Origin: Halichoerus grypus
Taxonomy: Eukaryota > Chordata > Mammalia > Carnivora > Phocidae
Assembly: GCF_964656455.1 (NCBI RefSeq)
Contig: NC_135714.1
Span: 62,459,850-62,523,849, forward strand
Reading direction: 5' to 3'
Length of the DNA: 64,000 nt
This document shows positions 1 through 13,081 of the stretch, one piece after another (within the stretch, counting starts at the first letter, position 1; each line of letters begins with the position of its first letter). Made by a program: the position numbers and the translations under genes. The notes below the pieces were generated by a model. That model worked only from the letters and a program-made list of their open reading frames with translations. It was not told the origin of the DNA and searched no databases.

Positions 1-1369
1 CCACAGCTGTAGGGTGTGAGCCTCTTGCCAGTACTGCCACCTGTAGTCAGGACTGACTTGGAAGTGGGCAAATAGGAGGCATTAGTGCCTACCCTTGAAG
101 GGGAATCTGGGGATGGCAGGGGCTGACTGTTATTATAGTTTGTGAGCTTGAATTCAGTGACTGCTTCTTACCTTAGGATACAAAGGAGCAGCTACCATGA
201 GAACTAAGAGGTTCTCATGGTTTAAATACATTTGCAGGTATTTACGTAGAACCTACAAGGTGCTGAGTTGCAATTTGAGGGGACACAGAGATCTTTCATG
301 CTACTTAAGGAGATGACCCAAAACACAATTGCAGTTAACAAATAGTACAGAGCAACTTATGGATAATGGCACCAATAGGTAGTATGGGTTGTAGGAGTTC
401 AGAAGAGGGAGAAGTAAAAGATCTGAAGAGTATTGTGAAGAAGGTGGAAGCTAAGATTCTTCCTGAAGAAAAACTAAGATTTGATTAGACAGAGGGAGGG
501 TAGGCAGGCTTTCTGGGTGTGGTTCCCCAGGAGACAGGCCAGATGGGTGGAATATGTGGGCCATTCATGGCCAGTGAGCGGTCCAACCTGGCCAAAGAGC
601 ATGGTTTGTGTTAAGACATATTAGATGAAAGAGTTGGAAAATTTAAGTTGGAACCAGAGTATAGAGAACCCAGAGTTCCAGGCCAGAAAGTTTGAACTGA
701 ATCTTGTGGGCAATGGGGCCATAAGAGTTGGGGAGAGAACTGTGACTTGACTGAGGGTGTGGTATGGGCAGGAAATCTGCCCATCGGTGGAAGATGGACT
801 AGAGCAAGGAGAGATTATAGTTAGAGGAGTTAGAAGGGTGGACCTTCATGATGGCTTTTCTATTTCCAACCTATTCTGTATGTGGACCCTAAAAATTTTA
901 TGCTGGGGCATATTTTATAAGTAAATGTTTATATAAGGAGATTGGAAAAGTTTAATTTTTAATGAGCTCTATTCTCTCCTATGTCCAGAGCCCTCTTGGA
1001 TAGTAAATTAGGTGATTAGGAGTTGCATTAATTTTTTAAGGCTAATGGGGGACCATTAGAATAAAGAACCATGGGACTAAGCTAAATGACTCTGGAAATC
1101 CTCAGCCCTAGAAGAAGAGTTCCCACTAAAATAGACAAACCTTGGCTGTCCTGGGAATTAGGTTTATTAAGTAAAGGTTTTAAGTAAGGTAACCATTGTC
1201 TGGTGCTTAGAAATCGTTTGTTGAATAGAGACCACTGTATCGGTGTTTCTTACAGAAAAGTTTGACCAGTAATTTCAATTGTTGATCTTTCAAAGAAGTG
1301 CACTGACCCCAAAGTTTACTTTTTCAATTAATATATGCCCCTTCCAAACTCTTCCCACTTCTCTCTGTG

Positions 1370-1960
1370 GCACTGTAATGAATTCATTCATTTACAGCTT
1401 CATCAAACACACTCCATGCCAGGCACTGTGCTGGGCTCTGGGGATGCCCACGTGAATAAGATGTGGTGCTTGTATTTAGGAAACATACCATGTAGTGAAA
1501 GAAGGACATATGTGTTGAATATGATAGAGCTGTGGGTATGAGATGACCTGTGGGACAGGACCCCAATCCCCACTGGGTATGTGTGGCTGGGTGGGTAGTG
1601 AAGGCTTTCTGGAGCATATCATAATGGAGATGATTTTGAAAGATAAGTAAGAAGTAGAGGAGTTTGAAGATTTGGAAGGGAGAACATTCCAGAAAGTGGG
1701 CCAAAGAATACTATCTGTTCGGGCACCAACAAAGAATTAAGCAGAACGCCAGCTCTGAGTGTGGGAGTGGTGGTACCTAGAGCAGAAGGAACCAGGGCCA
1801 GGTCACAAAGGCCACTTTGTAAGTTCTGTTTAGGGAGAATGTACTTGGTCATCAAGGCTGTGGATATCTCTTGGAGGTTTTTATGGAGGGGGGTGTCATG
1901 GTTGCATTTCTGTGAGGAGAAAGATCCATATAAGATTTGTGTAGAAGAAGACAAGACTGG
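1370..1960 (-). repeat. L2-like, antisense
   Basis: CCATGCCAGGCACTGTGCTG followed by GGCTCTGGGGATGCCCACGT is the antisense L2 3' end; the next ~500 bp (GAGAACATTCCAGAAAGTGG) fits the L2 body. Boundaries approximate. Confidence 0.55.
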
Positions 1961-4674
1961 GGCAGAAGGACCTTAAGAGGTAGTTGTAAGAATTCGGGTG
2001 AGAGATGAAGCCTTTAGTGAGAAAATTGCTGAGGGGATGAAGGGAAGGGGGCATGGCTTCACTAAGAATTAACTCTATGTTAGGTTGACCTGTGTGAGAT
2101 TGCTGTTTTCTGTGCACAAATGGTCAAATAGTGGCAATTTTATATGGATCAGCCTAATAGAAGCAACAGAAGTTGGCAATGTCTCAGCCCTGGGGACTAA
2201 GGGAAAGGGAGTTTTGGGGATGATTTCAAGGTTTCTGGGCAAATAAATTTGAGGAGTGGGAGAGTACTATTTACTAAGGGCTAGAATAGGAAGATAATGT
2301 GTTTGAACTGGACAAATTGACTTTTGGACATCGAGGGGTAGCTGTCCATGAGGAGGTTGAAGGTTTAAATGACCACAGTTTTCTTCCTGTAACCACTGGG
2401 AGCTCATCTGCTATTTTCATTTTAACCTGAACCTAAATTCCTGGAACATTTTTTAACTCGAGTGTTGCTTTAGTCAGATTGTAGTTAACCTCCTGGAACA
2501 TTTCAGTGACTTTTATCTAAACTCAGGAAGGTGTTAGGAGGAGCCGTGTGATGATAGACAAAGCAGAAGATAATCCGCCCCATGCAGTGCTGTCAGTGGA
2601 ATGCATGTTCATCATCCTGGGGAAATTCTAGCCCCTGGAGAATGACCCTCCCTGTTCCCTCTATCGTGTGTGAGCTTTGCAGGGTGGTAGGATTTACTCA
2701 CAGGATTTACTCTCTAGCTGAGCTATACCTAAGATCATCATCAGAGACCTCTTAATTGCACTTAGCTGTTTAAGAAGGAAAATCACATCTCATCTATCAC
2801 ACAGACAAGAATAAACACATCCTGGGGACAGGTCCAAAAACCTCAATGTGTTATCACATATGGAGATGTCATATGTGTGGGGTTTTTTCCTCCAAGTTTA
2901 TCAAAGCAAATATAGTTTGTGAGATTTAGGCTAGGGCTGAAGGTTTTCAACAAAGATAAATGAACTGAGGTGAGAGGCAGGAGTGGACAAATTGCAGCAG
3001 GCATGGTTAAAGTGCTTTGGAAAGCCAGGCTTTTTCCTTCATAGATTTTTTTTGTTGTTGTGGTTGTTTATATTTTGCCCATGCCTAAACAACATTCTCC
3101 CCAAGTTCCAAAGCCTGGGGTGCTTTCTCCACTTTTCTTTCTCAGCTAAAGTCTTTCCCCTGTTCATAGGAGAGGGTGAAAATTAAAAAGAAAACATGAG
3201 GAGAAGTGTCCAAATGCAGATGCATTAAAAAATGCCTTGGGTTTTGTGGAATGCCTAATGGGATTGGCTGTACTTTTGAGTTCTTATGTAGAAAAGGAGA
3301 TAGTACTGAGAGTAATAAGTAGAAGGGAAGACTGGAAAATTATAAACAGCTGATCCTGGGGGATTAAATTTTGTTTGTTGAAGCAGTAATTTTTAAAATG
3401 CTCATTTGTTTATAAATCTACACCAGAACGTAAGCAAAAGAAGACAAGTGTCAGGAAAGCAATATTATTCTGAGCATTTTCATATTGTGTTCCATGGAAC
3501 TCACGTTTTAAGCAATGGTTAATAGGTATTGTATGCAAAAAAGATTCAATAAATTTGGGAAACTCTTGGGTAAATAAAGTTAAGCACCTTTCTTTACTGC
3601 AGAACTTCTTAGAACCTTAAGCAAGCAGATGGGCATTGTGAATCTCGAAGATGAAGGAGACTGAACATCATTTCGCAAACATTGCATTGTAGACCCCTCA
3701 CCTTTATTTGTTATGGCCTCTCAGAGCTAACCAGTGGTTTGCAGAACAATTTTTGGGAAGCCCTGCAATGATTTTAATATATCTGACAATTTATTGGCAC
3801 TCCCTAAAAGGTAAAGTACAATAATGAACCAATACTCAGATTATGGATTTCCTTCCATTCATCCCTTCCTTCTTTCTTCCTTCCTTCCTGGGTCACCAAG
3901 GAGGCTCAGGTTTGCCACCCTCTTGCTTGTTGAAGAGCACTGAAGAGTAATCCGTACTTATCTTCCAGTGTTGGGGCTGAGAGAAGTATTTGCTCTCTGA
4001 ACCTAAGTGAAGCCACTTGTTGATGGGCCAGAAAACCTGTTAACATTTTTCTTCCAGATCATAAAAAGAAAAACGTTTAAGTCCTTTCCATGATTTTCCC
4101 CATTTATTGTCATCATTTCTGAAAGATGGGGCCCTCAAAAAAATGGTAGAAAAGTTGAAAGGTGCAAATTAAAAAGAGCAGCAGATGCTCGTTTTGGAAT
4201 GTGCTGTCACAACCGCAGCGTCAAGCAATGCAAACCCCAGCTGAAGCTGAACAGAGCTCAGGAGTGGGAAGGAGCCCCGTGTGAGCCAGCGTCCCAGCTC
4301 TCGGCCTCCACACACGGGGACTTGCAGCCCGAGGTGAGAGCCGGTTCTGTTTTACAGCAGCTTCTGCGTGTGGGGCAGCTGCGTTGGCACTGCTCTCCAT
4401 CTTGCTGGAGCTGCTCTTGCGGTTACTAGCTGCAAGGAAGGCAGGAGGCCCACACTATAAACGTGGAGCAGTTACTACCTTATTTTGATCGTCAAAATCC
4501 TGCTCATCCATTCCCCAGGGCCTGGCTCAGATCCCTTCCCTTCTAGGACCAGCTTCCTCTTGGCATCTCCCACATGGTAATTCCTAGTGTGCTGATTGTT
4601 TCTACCAATTACCTAGCACTTGGCATGGACTAGCTCATATTCCCTGTGAGTGATCTTTTCATGGTATCTAATAA

Positions 4675-5330
4675 CAGGTGACTCTTCTGAGGGCTTAGTA
4701 TGTGACAAGCACTGTGCTAATTGCTTTGAATGCATTTTGCCATTTAATATTTTTTTAAATTTAAATTCAGTAAATCAATATACAGTGTATTATTAGTTTC
4801 AGAGGTAGAGTTCAGTGATTCCTCAGTTGCATATAACACCCAGTGCTCATTATATTACGTGCCCTCCTTAATGCCCATCACCCACTTACCTCATCCCCCC
4901 ACCCCACATCCCCTCCAGCAACCCTCAGTTTGTTCCCTATAGTTAAGAGTGTCTTATGGTTTGTCTCCCTCTCTGATTTCATCTGGTTTTATTTTTCCCT
5001 CCCTTCCCCTATGCTCCCCTGTTTTGTTTCTTGAATTCCACATATGAGTGAAATCATATGATAATTGTCTTTCTCTGATTGACTTATTTCGCTTAGCATA
5101 ATACCCTCTAGTTCCATCCATGTCGTCGTAAATGGCAAGATTTTATTTATTTTTATTTTGCCATTTAATATTAACAATGATCCTCCAAAGCAGATAGTGA
5201 TGTTACATATGAAGAACCTGAAACACAAAGTAACGTGCTCAAAATGACGAAAGTTGGAAGACAGAGCCAAGGTTTGAACCTAGGCAGTGTGATTCCAAAA
5301 TCTACATGCTTAACCATTTTGTTGTACTCT
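4675..5330 (-). repeat. MIR, antisense, split by an L1
   Basis: The left part has CTTAGTATGTGACAAGCACT; the right part, after the L1 at 4752-5154, has GAAGAACCTGAAACACAAAG and AGCCAAGGTTTGAACCTAGG. Together they form one antisense MIR. Confidence 0.8.
4752..5154 (-). mobile_element. L1 3' end, antisense, 5'-truncated, inside a MIR
   Basis: It contains the antisense carnivore L1 3' region (ATAACACCCAGTGCTCATTA, CCTCAGTTTGTTCCCTATAG) and the end of ORF2 at its right side. A perfect 18 bp target-site duplication ATTTTGCCATTTAATATT lies at 4734-4751 and 5155-5172, splitting an older MIR. Confidence 0.9.
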
Positions 5331-6747
5331 ACAATGCTAAATATAGTTGATTATAACAGTAGGCACTCAAGAACCATTTTTTGATTGATGGGTTAAAAGG
5401 GACTGGCATGACAAGATGCCTTGGAGAGCATTGTTGGGAAAAGTTGCAAGAACTTGCTAGTCTGTTTTAAATGCTAAGGAAGCTGTTTTAGGCTGCCATG
5501 TGTTATTGTATATATCGTTATTAAGTACATAAACTTTAAAGAAAAACATTAATGAACACTAAATTTTAATAATTTATATCATTCTGCACTTACTTTAATC
5601 TTTTTCAGTGGATATACACATTCATTTTTAATAGTTGCAGTCAGCACCTATGTATTTCTTCAATTCTCTTAAATATCACTTAATTTATGTATTTCCCTGT
5701 GTTGGCAGATATGGGAAGAATCCACATTACTGTCATTTTTCATGGCTAATTGGCATTCCATTATGTTTGTATAACTTAATTTGAGTGGCCATTTTCCTGT
5801 TGTGGGCCTGGGCAGTTACCAGCAGGATCTAGATTTATTGTTCGGCCTACTGGAGGTTGAGTATGAGATCCAAGGCTTCAGCTGGGACTGGGTCTGTTTC
5901 TCATGTTATTGGTAATAGTAATACTGGTGTGTTTGTGGAGTTTTATACTGCTCAAAACATTTTCTCATTTATCTTTTCATTCGATCATCCCAGATACTTT
6001 CCTGTGGAGGTGGGAATTCTTATTCTGTGGGAATTCTCGGTGCAGTGACTGGCACATAGATGGTGATCAAGAAAGGCTGGATAAATGAGTGCCTCGCATT
6101 TGGCATCCTAATGGCTACTATACTCCCCTTCTAATGCTTCACATGGTAGTTATATCAGGGATCTTTCTTCTTAGTGTGCCCCATTTTTTGCTTCTTATCT
6201 CTTTCTTGTTCACCTCCCACTTCATTCCATCTGGTCCAATTCTGCTATCTCTGTATTTTTTCAATTTTCTAGTGCCTTTTTTTTTCTTTAAACACTTGCT
6301 ACTTTATTTTCCTTATCTTCTTTATTGGCATTGTACTTTCTTTTCTTATTCCTCATCTTGTCACCCGGTCTCCTATTGCTTGAACTATGAATTGCATATC
6401 CAATCTCTCTCCAGAACTTTCAATGATTGCCTCCTCCTTGTTCTCCCAATTTGTGTTTTATTTAAGAGACCACACTGTCTGTTGAGGGATGATTGAATAT
6501 TCCAAGGTGTTTCTTTTCTTTAACTTCCAGGAAAAAAAAGAACATGACCTATGCTTAAATTGTGCCTTCCTAAATTAAAAAAAAAAGAACTTGTATACTT
6601 CTCCTTCATGTGACTTGTCCTAATATATTACCTTAAAGAAAGACCTCACTTCCAAGCTTTCAACGTGGCAGGGCTCCCAGTGAAGTCAGGATTGCCATTG
6701 TCTTCATAAGAACTGCAAGCCTTGCTTAAAGAACACAACTGAATTTA

Positions 6748-6860
6748 TTTATTTTTTTTATTTATTATTTTTTTAAATTAACATATAATGTATTATTTGT
6801 TTCAGGGGTACAGGTCTGTGATTCATCAGTCTTACACAATTCACAGCGCTTACCATAGCG
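6748..6860 (-). mobile_element. Very short L1 3' end, antisense
   Basis: Only about 113 bp of L1 3' UTR (TTAACATATAATGTATTATT ... CACAGCGCTTACCATAGCG) starting with a T-rich tract. A perfect 14 bp duplication CACAACTGAATTTA lies at 6734-6747 and 6861-6874. Confidence 0.9.
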
Positions 6861-7054
6861 CACAACTGAATTTAGACCCACAGGTTATCCTGTCAGTACT
6901 AAAGATGGCAAGATTGCTAAGGCTGCACTCACCTCTGTTTCTTCCACACATGTAAATCTCTGTGGCTTACATGCTATAGGCAAAAAGAGTGACTTAGACG
7001 TAGGCATGATGATCAGTATGCTAGTGTCAGTTCTGACTGGCCCTGCTGCAGAGA

Positions 7055-7290
7055 AAGAATAATGGCCAATGTTTATTGAACATTTAGTACGTGCCAGCCC
7101 CTCGCATATCTTATCTCATTTAATCCTGACTGCAACCTCTGGAGATCTGTCCTGTGATGAGTAGTATCTCCATTTTATAGCCCGGGAGACTGAGATTAGA
7201 GACATTAGCCAACTTACTCGACGTTTCACAGCTATCGAGTAGGAGAGCCAGGCTTGGAAGCATCAGAAGGCACACAGCTGAGCACGTCAC
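7055..7290 (-). repeat. MIR, antisense
   Basis: Contains ATGTTTATTGAACATTTAGT, ATCTCATTTAATCCTGACTG and GTATCTCCATTTTATAGCCC in antisense MIR order. Confidence 0.8.
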
Positions 7291-7349
7291 CGGCTTCCAT
7301 GCCCTGATCTAGTTCCAGTAAGACCTTCTCTGCCTCTCGGCAGTCCTAT

Positions 7350-8210
7350 TATTTATAGCTCCCGTCGGTGCCTTGTCATCTGGCCCATCATGCCTTTCCT
7401 TACACACCGTCCATTCCTTCCCTCAACTCAAATCTCACTTACTTGGATCAGTTTACATCTCTGCTTGCTTTCTCATTTGGAAGAATAGCATAATCTGATA
7501 AAAACAACAACAACAAAAACCCCTCACCTTTTCTCCTCAAGGGCTCTGATTCTTCTGTTAGGTACCTCTTTTTCCTCATGCCTTCCTTTGAGGAAGGAGT
7601 CCCCTCACCCTGGCTCCTCCAGTTATTTCCTTTTCTGGTTCTTCACTTCATCCCCCTCCTTCCCTGTCCCTACCCAGCCCCTCTCCCAGGGATGGTGATA
7701 CCTCTCACAGCCTCAAACCGGTCCTTATTTCTGTTTTCTCCTTGGAGTCCGTGTGGAGAGCACACGGGACGGTCATCTCCAGGCCCTCCCCTCTACCTGT
7801 CTACCTCCTGGACATCTAATCCACGGGAACACCATACCCACAAACCCCATCTTCATGTCCCTTAACCCACCAGGTCTTTTCTTCCATCTCCTGAATTTCT
7901 TGTCCACCTGCTGCTGATTTTTCAATCCACATAACTCAAAACAGCTGAGTTACCTGCTTCCTCCCTGCCCTGATCCACCTTCTGCTCGCTGTCACACCTC
8001 ACAAACTTCAAGTCCCTCTTATTCTCTTTGGATAAAATACTCTCTGGCCCTCCTAAGACACCAGTTGCATTTTGGGTGCGGCTTTCCTCCAGTAGACCCT
8101 GTCACGAACATCTCAAGGGAAGATGCCAAGTCTGACTCAATGCCCTATCTCCTGCGGAAACTTCCGTAGTGCCTCATACTCAACTGATATTCCATAAATG
8201 TTCACTGAAG
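7350..8210 (+). repeat. L2-like, sense
   Basis: A pyrimidine-rich stretch ending in a typical sense L2 end, AGTGCCTCATACTCAACTGA then ATTCCATAAATGTTCACTGA. Only the end is clear. Confidence 0.4.
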
Positions 8211-10865
8211 TGAATGTTTTCCTGTTTTGGAGGTGCACCAAGAGCAAAGCATAAACTGCTGGAAGACTAGGTAGAGGGCACACGGAGGAGTGGTGCTCAT
8301 GACCCCTTGTTGGCAGCAAGAACGGGCACCGAAACCGAGCAGAGAGCTTTGCTCTTACCTCTGGAGCTGCCTCCCGCCGCTACCAGAAGACCATGTGGTC
8401 TACAAGAGCTCACGAGTGGCCTGGGACAAAGCAAAGGGGAAAGAGAGGGTGCTTCTTTCTCTTCTGCCATCTGTATGTTATTTTCTAGGTTTCTTCTGTA
8501 CTGTCTCACAAGCAGTACCTCGTCCATTTTAGAAGTGGCGTCAGAATTCAAATTCTATGTGCACTTTAAGAGCCCTGAGCTCTGGCACAAAATCATTTTT
8601 TTTTTGCCTGATGAGGAACACTTGTGTTCCAGCGCTTGTGGCTGATTATCGTAACCGTTTCCAAACGCATTTAATGTGGTTGCATTAAGAACCTAATCGA
8701 CTGACAGGACATTATTAAAAACTCACTGTGTGTCTAAATTTGTCTTTATAGGTCATTATTTATCAGCTAAGGAGTCACTGCCCCATAAAACCAACATCCA
8801 AAGCCATTGCGTCAACAGTACACATTTACTTTAATATCTTCAAGCTTTTTTGACTTTGCTCCAAAGACGTGAAATAAGTCCTTTCACTGCCGTGTCTCCC
8901 ATCCATCATGACTGGGTAATCCTTACTGATCCTCGAAGCAGAGCCTTTGTGATTTGAAGAGAGCCTCACACAGTGATGGCCACATGTAATTTCCTTACAG
9001 CTGCAGGGTGACGTATTAGAGGATATTACAGCTGCTGAGTCAAAGTATTCTTTTATCTATTTAAATTTTTAGCATGTCTGCATGCTGTGCATATTTAGAA
9101 AACAAATGGAATCCTCTGCTTGCTTAAAAACAAGAAATGTATCTATTTCAGCCCAAGCTAATGCTCCATTTCCAGTCTCCCTTGTAATGTGTTCATTAAT
9201 TTGTTTGTTTAAGTGCTAATTCGCTGGGTTCGTTAGCAAGCAGGCACACATACGAACAACTGGAATTCCATCTGCCCACCCCTCTACCACATGCTTATTA
9301 TATACCAGTAATCTGAAACAGGCTACACATAAACGTATCCTGGGTCTCTCTTCTTTCCTTGTCACCCTCAATGAGTCTTATATTTAAAGACTCTTCACCG
9401 TAGTTGAAATCGTGACAAATAAGGATTTACCTACTGAGTAGCAATGCTAGAATTCAGAGAGATGGCCTCCGGAATAGGCGCTGTTTTTAAGCAATTAATG
9501 GATACACACTCACCATTTAGACATATTTGAGGTTAGCCTCCTTTTTTGATTACAGACAGCAAGGTAGATGCAAATGCCTTACATTACAGATGGGGCTTTT
9601 AGGATGGGACGTTAATCCTTACAGAGGCTGCTAGATTGGTGGATTGGAAACTCAGTTCCCCTATTATAGTAACTGCAGCCCTGGTTCAAATTAAGCAGTG
9701 ACAGTATAAACTTCCTCTAGTGTATCCTGTGAAATTGTTCCAAATGTCACCTGAGTGGGGGGTGGGGGGAACGGGCATGGAAGGTAGGGTGAGGAGGATT
9801 ATAGGGGAACTCACTCTGTGGTTTGTTGGCCTCTCTCAGAGTACTGCCATTTTAAGGACAGTTTCTGACAGTTGTGCTCCTATAGTGTGGATCCAGCAAA
9901 GATCTGAATTGGGATTTGTCAGACGGAAGAAAGCAAGAGTTGTCCCCAAATCAGCCTAATTCTTAGAAAATAGGCGTATAGATTTCACTACGCATGAAGT
10001 GACTGGTGTCTGAGCAGTTCCCCGGGACACATGGTCATCTCCTGCAGTGCCTGGGGATGGGGCTCCTACCACTTCTTAATTATGTTTAGAGTGTATAATT
10101 AATACATATGGCTGGCTGTGGGGATATTTCTCTTTCCATTATCTCAAATCCTACTGACAAGGCAGATATAAATTGTCACACACATAGCCACGTGGCGCCC
10201 TTTCTCTTGGCCTGAAGTGGATTTTGAAAACCAGGAGATGCAATCCACATTGACCTTTCATGAGCCTCCAAATTCCCTACAATTTCCTAGGATTTTGACT
10301 CCAATAACCTTTTTTCTTCTTTCACTCAACACATAGGCGGGGGCTGCCTACTAGATACTACTGATTGAGCCAAATTCTACTTTGTTTTAATTTTTAAAGG
10401 TATTTTGGAAGCTGACAATTTGTGAAAAGGTCTTCCCAGGTCATGCCTGAAAGACAAACCACTGGTATGTTGGCTTTCCTTCTCAAGGGAAACCCAAGAT
10501 CTTCATTCCTGGTCCTGACAGCTTTCATGTACTTATGTTACAGTATTCTTAATATGCCTAGTGTAGTACAAGCCTCATGAGAACAGTTCAGCAGCAGGAT
10601 ATTATTAACAGAGAGGGTCTAATAGACATAATGTGGGGGGGAGGGGAAAGAACGGTAGGGACCCCTGTCCCCTTCCCAGTAAGGCTCCTATTGAGAGCTG
10701 CTGTATGTCAGAGTTTTCTTGGATTGTTGGTTCTTTGCTATGGTTCTCATGTCTTCTCTCATCACTGTTACCTTCCATCCAACAATTTCTCATTTAAATC
10801 TGTAATAAAAACACAGAGACCTCTATAAATAGACTGGCAAAGAACACAGGCACACACAAACCCAT

Positions 10866-11600
10866 TCCCAGTTGCCTTTAGGATAAAATACATGCTCCTC
10901 TTCATGGTATTCTAAAACTGGTGCAGCCGGGTCCTGAGTGGCTTTTTTCTTTTCTTCTCTTTTCTTTTTTTAATTTTATTTATTTGTCAGAGAGAGTGAG
11001 AGAGCACAGGCAGGGGGAGCAGCAGAGGGAGAGGGAGAATTGGGCTCCCCGCTGAGCAGGGAGCCCGATGCGGGACTCGATGCTGGGACTCCGGGATCAT
11101 GACCTGAGCCGAAGGCAGACGCTTAATGACTGAGCCACCCAGGCGCCCCATGAGTGGCTTTTTTCTATGTTCTTCAAGATCCAGCCATGTTGTCCTTCTC
11201 TCAGTTCCTTGAAGGCATCCTGTTCTGTTGGGCTGCTGGGTTTTTGCCTAAGCTTTCCCTCTTCTTGGATCCCTTTCCAAACCACCTCACCCAGCCCAGC
11301 TCCTCTTGCACCTAACCCCCACGCAGGGTTCATGGCTCCACCTTCTCTTGGAGGCCCTCCCTATCTCCTGGACCGAGTCAGAACTCCTGTTACAGACTTC
11401 CATGGCGCCCTGGTACTTACCCATTAACATTTAACAAAATGTTCGCAATAGTCTCGTGGCACTCCTGCATCTCAGTGTTTGCCATACGCTCTATTGTTGC
11501 TCATCCCGCTGTGCCACCATCTCTATTGGCCTGGGACCCAGGTCTCAATTTGGAGAAAACCCTTTATAAGGCAGGAAACACAGCCCAAGTCCACTTTATT
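10866..11600 (+). repeat. L2-like, sense, split by a SINE
   Basis: TTTAGGATAAAATACATGCT before, and TCTCAGTTCCTTGAAGGCAT and TTATAAGGCAGGAAACACAG after, the antisense Can-SINE at 10951-11150 follow the L2 order. Confidence 0.55.
10951..11150 (-). mobile_element. Can-SINE (tRNA-Lys derived), antisense
   Basis: In the reverse strand it reads the Can-SINE head (GGGGCGCCTGGGTGGCTCAG), CAGGTCATGATCCCGG and an A-rich end. It is flanked by a perfect 16 bp target-site duplication, TGAGTGGCTTTTTTCT, at 10935-10950 and 11151-11166. It interrupts an older L2 copy. Confidence 0.93.
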
Positions 11601-12329
11601 GTTGGATTGTTGAATATGCCGCTTGGCTGCCTACAACCTGTTCCATGGGAAAGGAGGGTGAGGGTAAAGTGAATGGTCTCTCTGTCCCTTCTTCCTCTCC
11701 AGGTGGAAGGGTTTTTCTGGGCTGGGGCACAGAAGTGGAGAGTGCAGGGGTTGTGGTGGTGGTGGAGGGCCTGGGTCTGTTAGCTCCAATGCACATTCGA
11801 GTTTGTTTTTCCTTCCGTCTTTCATCTGTTCCTGAGCTCTGTGAATTTGCTATCTTTTAGAGCTGATTCTGATAACTTTCTCTGGGAGCACATGACGGCC
11901 CATGCTTCCTGGTTCGATGGGGGCAGTTACTTACAGTGGATGAGAAAAGAACTCATTGGTTGATATCTCAAATTATTATTTGATTTCACATATTTCATAC
12001 TCAATTACAATTATATATCCAGGGTTGTTTTTCCTGACCATACTGAAAGCTGTATGACTACAGTAGGCATTTGAACGTTTTTGGTGTTTGAAAGATTTTT
12101 TTTAATGCTCAGCCTCACTTATAATAAAAGAAGTATAAATGTAAACAATGATATAACTGCAGTTTTCACCAACTAAATTAACCAAGATTGTTTTACTACT
12201 TTTCAGTTCCTTAGTGCAGGCAGAGTTATGAGGAAACAGTCTCATGAATGACTCTTGGAAATGTAAACTGATACAAACTTCCTGGAATGGAATCTGTAAT
12301 ACCTATTAAGAATTTTACATTTTTTTCAT

Positions 12330-12558
12330 GTCTGTAGTGGTTAAAAGTACATGCCCTGGAGTCAGTGTGGATATGACATGTGTGAGCAAATGACTTAACC
12401 TCTGAGTCTCCATCTCATCATCTTTAAAATGGGGATAATAACATCACCTATTGCATTTTTGCAGACTATGCATGAGATTATACATTTATAATAAGTAGTA
12501 CAGTGCTTGATATATATTCTGAGCTCAATAAATATAAGCTATAATAATAATATGAATT
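12330..12558 (+). repeat. MIR, sense
   Basis: Contains GTAGTGGTTAAAAGTACATG, AACCTCTGAGTCTCCATCTC and AATGGGGATAATAACATCAC in sense MIR order. A Can-SINE follows directly. Confidence 0.85.
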
Positions 12559-12559
12559 G

Positions 12560-12971
12560 GGGTGCCTGGGTGGCACAGTCGGTTAAGCCTCCAACTCTTT
12601 TTTTTTTTAAGATTTTTATTTATTTATTTATTTGACAGAGAGAGAGACACAGCAAGAGAGGGAACACAAGCAGGGGGAGTGGGAGAGGGAGAAGCAGGCT
12701 TCCCGCCGAGCAGGGAACCTGATGCGGGGCTCGATCCCAGGACCCTGAGATCATGACCTGAGCCGAAGGCATACGCTTAACGACTGAGCCACCCAGGTGC
12801 CCTAAGCCTCCAACTCTTGATTTTGGCTCAGGTCATGATCTCAGGGTTGTGAGATCAAGCCCAGTGTCGGTCTCTGCGCTCAGCACAGAGTCTGCTTGGG
12901 TTTCTCTCTCCCTCTTCCTCTGCCCCTCCCACCTATAAATAAACAAGATCTTTAAAAAAAATTTTTAAAAA
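12560..12971 (+). mobile_element. Can-SINE, sense, split by a second SINE
   Basis: The head GGGTGCCTGGGTGGCACAGT lies at 12560-12599; the rest (CAGGTCATGATCTCAGGG to the A-rich tail) resumes at 12819. A short direct repeat TGAATTG brackets the whole. It inserted just after a MIR, and a later SINE sits inside it at 12600-12802. Confidence 0.9.
12600..12802 (-). mobile_element. Can-SINE nested in another Can-SINE, antisense
   Basis: A complete antisense SINE (T-run, AGATTTTTATTTATTTATTT, then GAGCCACCCAGGTGCCC at its 5' end). A perfect 16 bp duplication of the host SINE, TAAGCCTCCAACTCTT, at 12584-12599 and 12803-12818 proves the order of insertion. Confidence 0.95.
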
Positions 12972-13081
12972 TTGAATTGCATTCCTGACAATGTCTTTTG
13001 GGAGCTAATCTAAAACGCACAGAAGTCTTATCAGGGCCTCAATTATAGAAGTGGACAAATTGGATGTAAATGTTTTAAGTA

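Noticed and set aside
4199..4429. Open frame with a possible GAG|GTGAGA donor, considered as an extra FRAS1 exon
   Set aside because: No pyrimidine-rich acceptor precedes it and the translation has neither VWC nor furin-like cysteine spacing.
6089..6496. A 135-codon plus-strand frame rich in Leu, Phe and Ser
   Set aside because: Its make-up reflects a T-rich tract; there is no domain, no splice frame fit with FRAS1 and no promoter.
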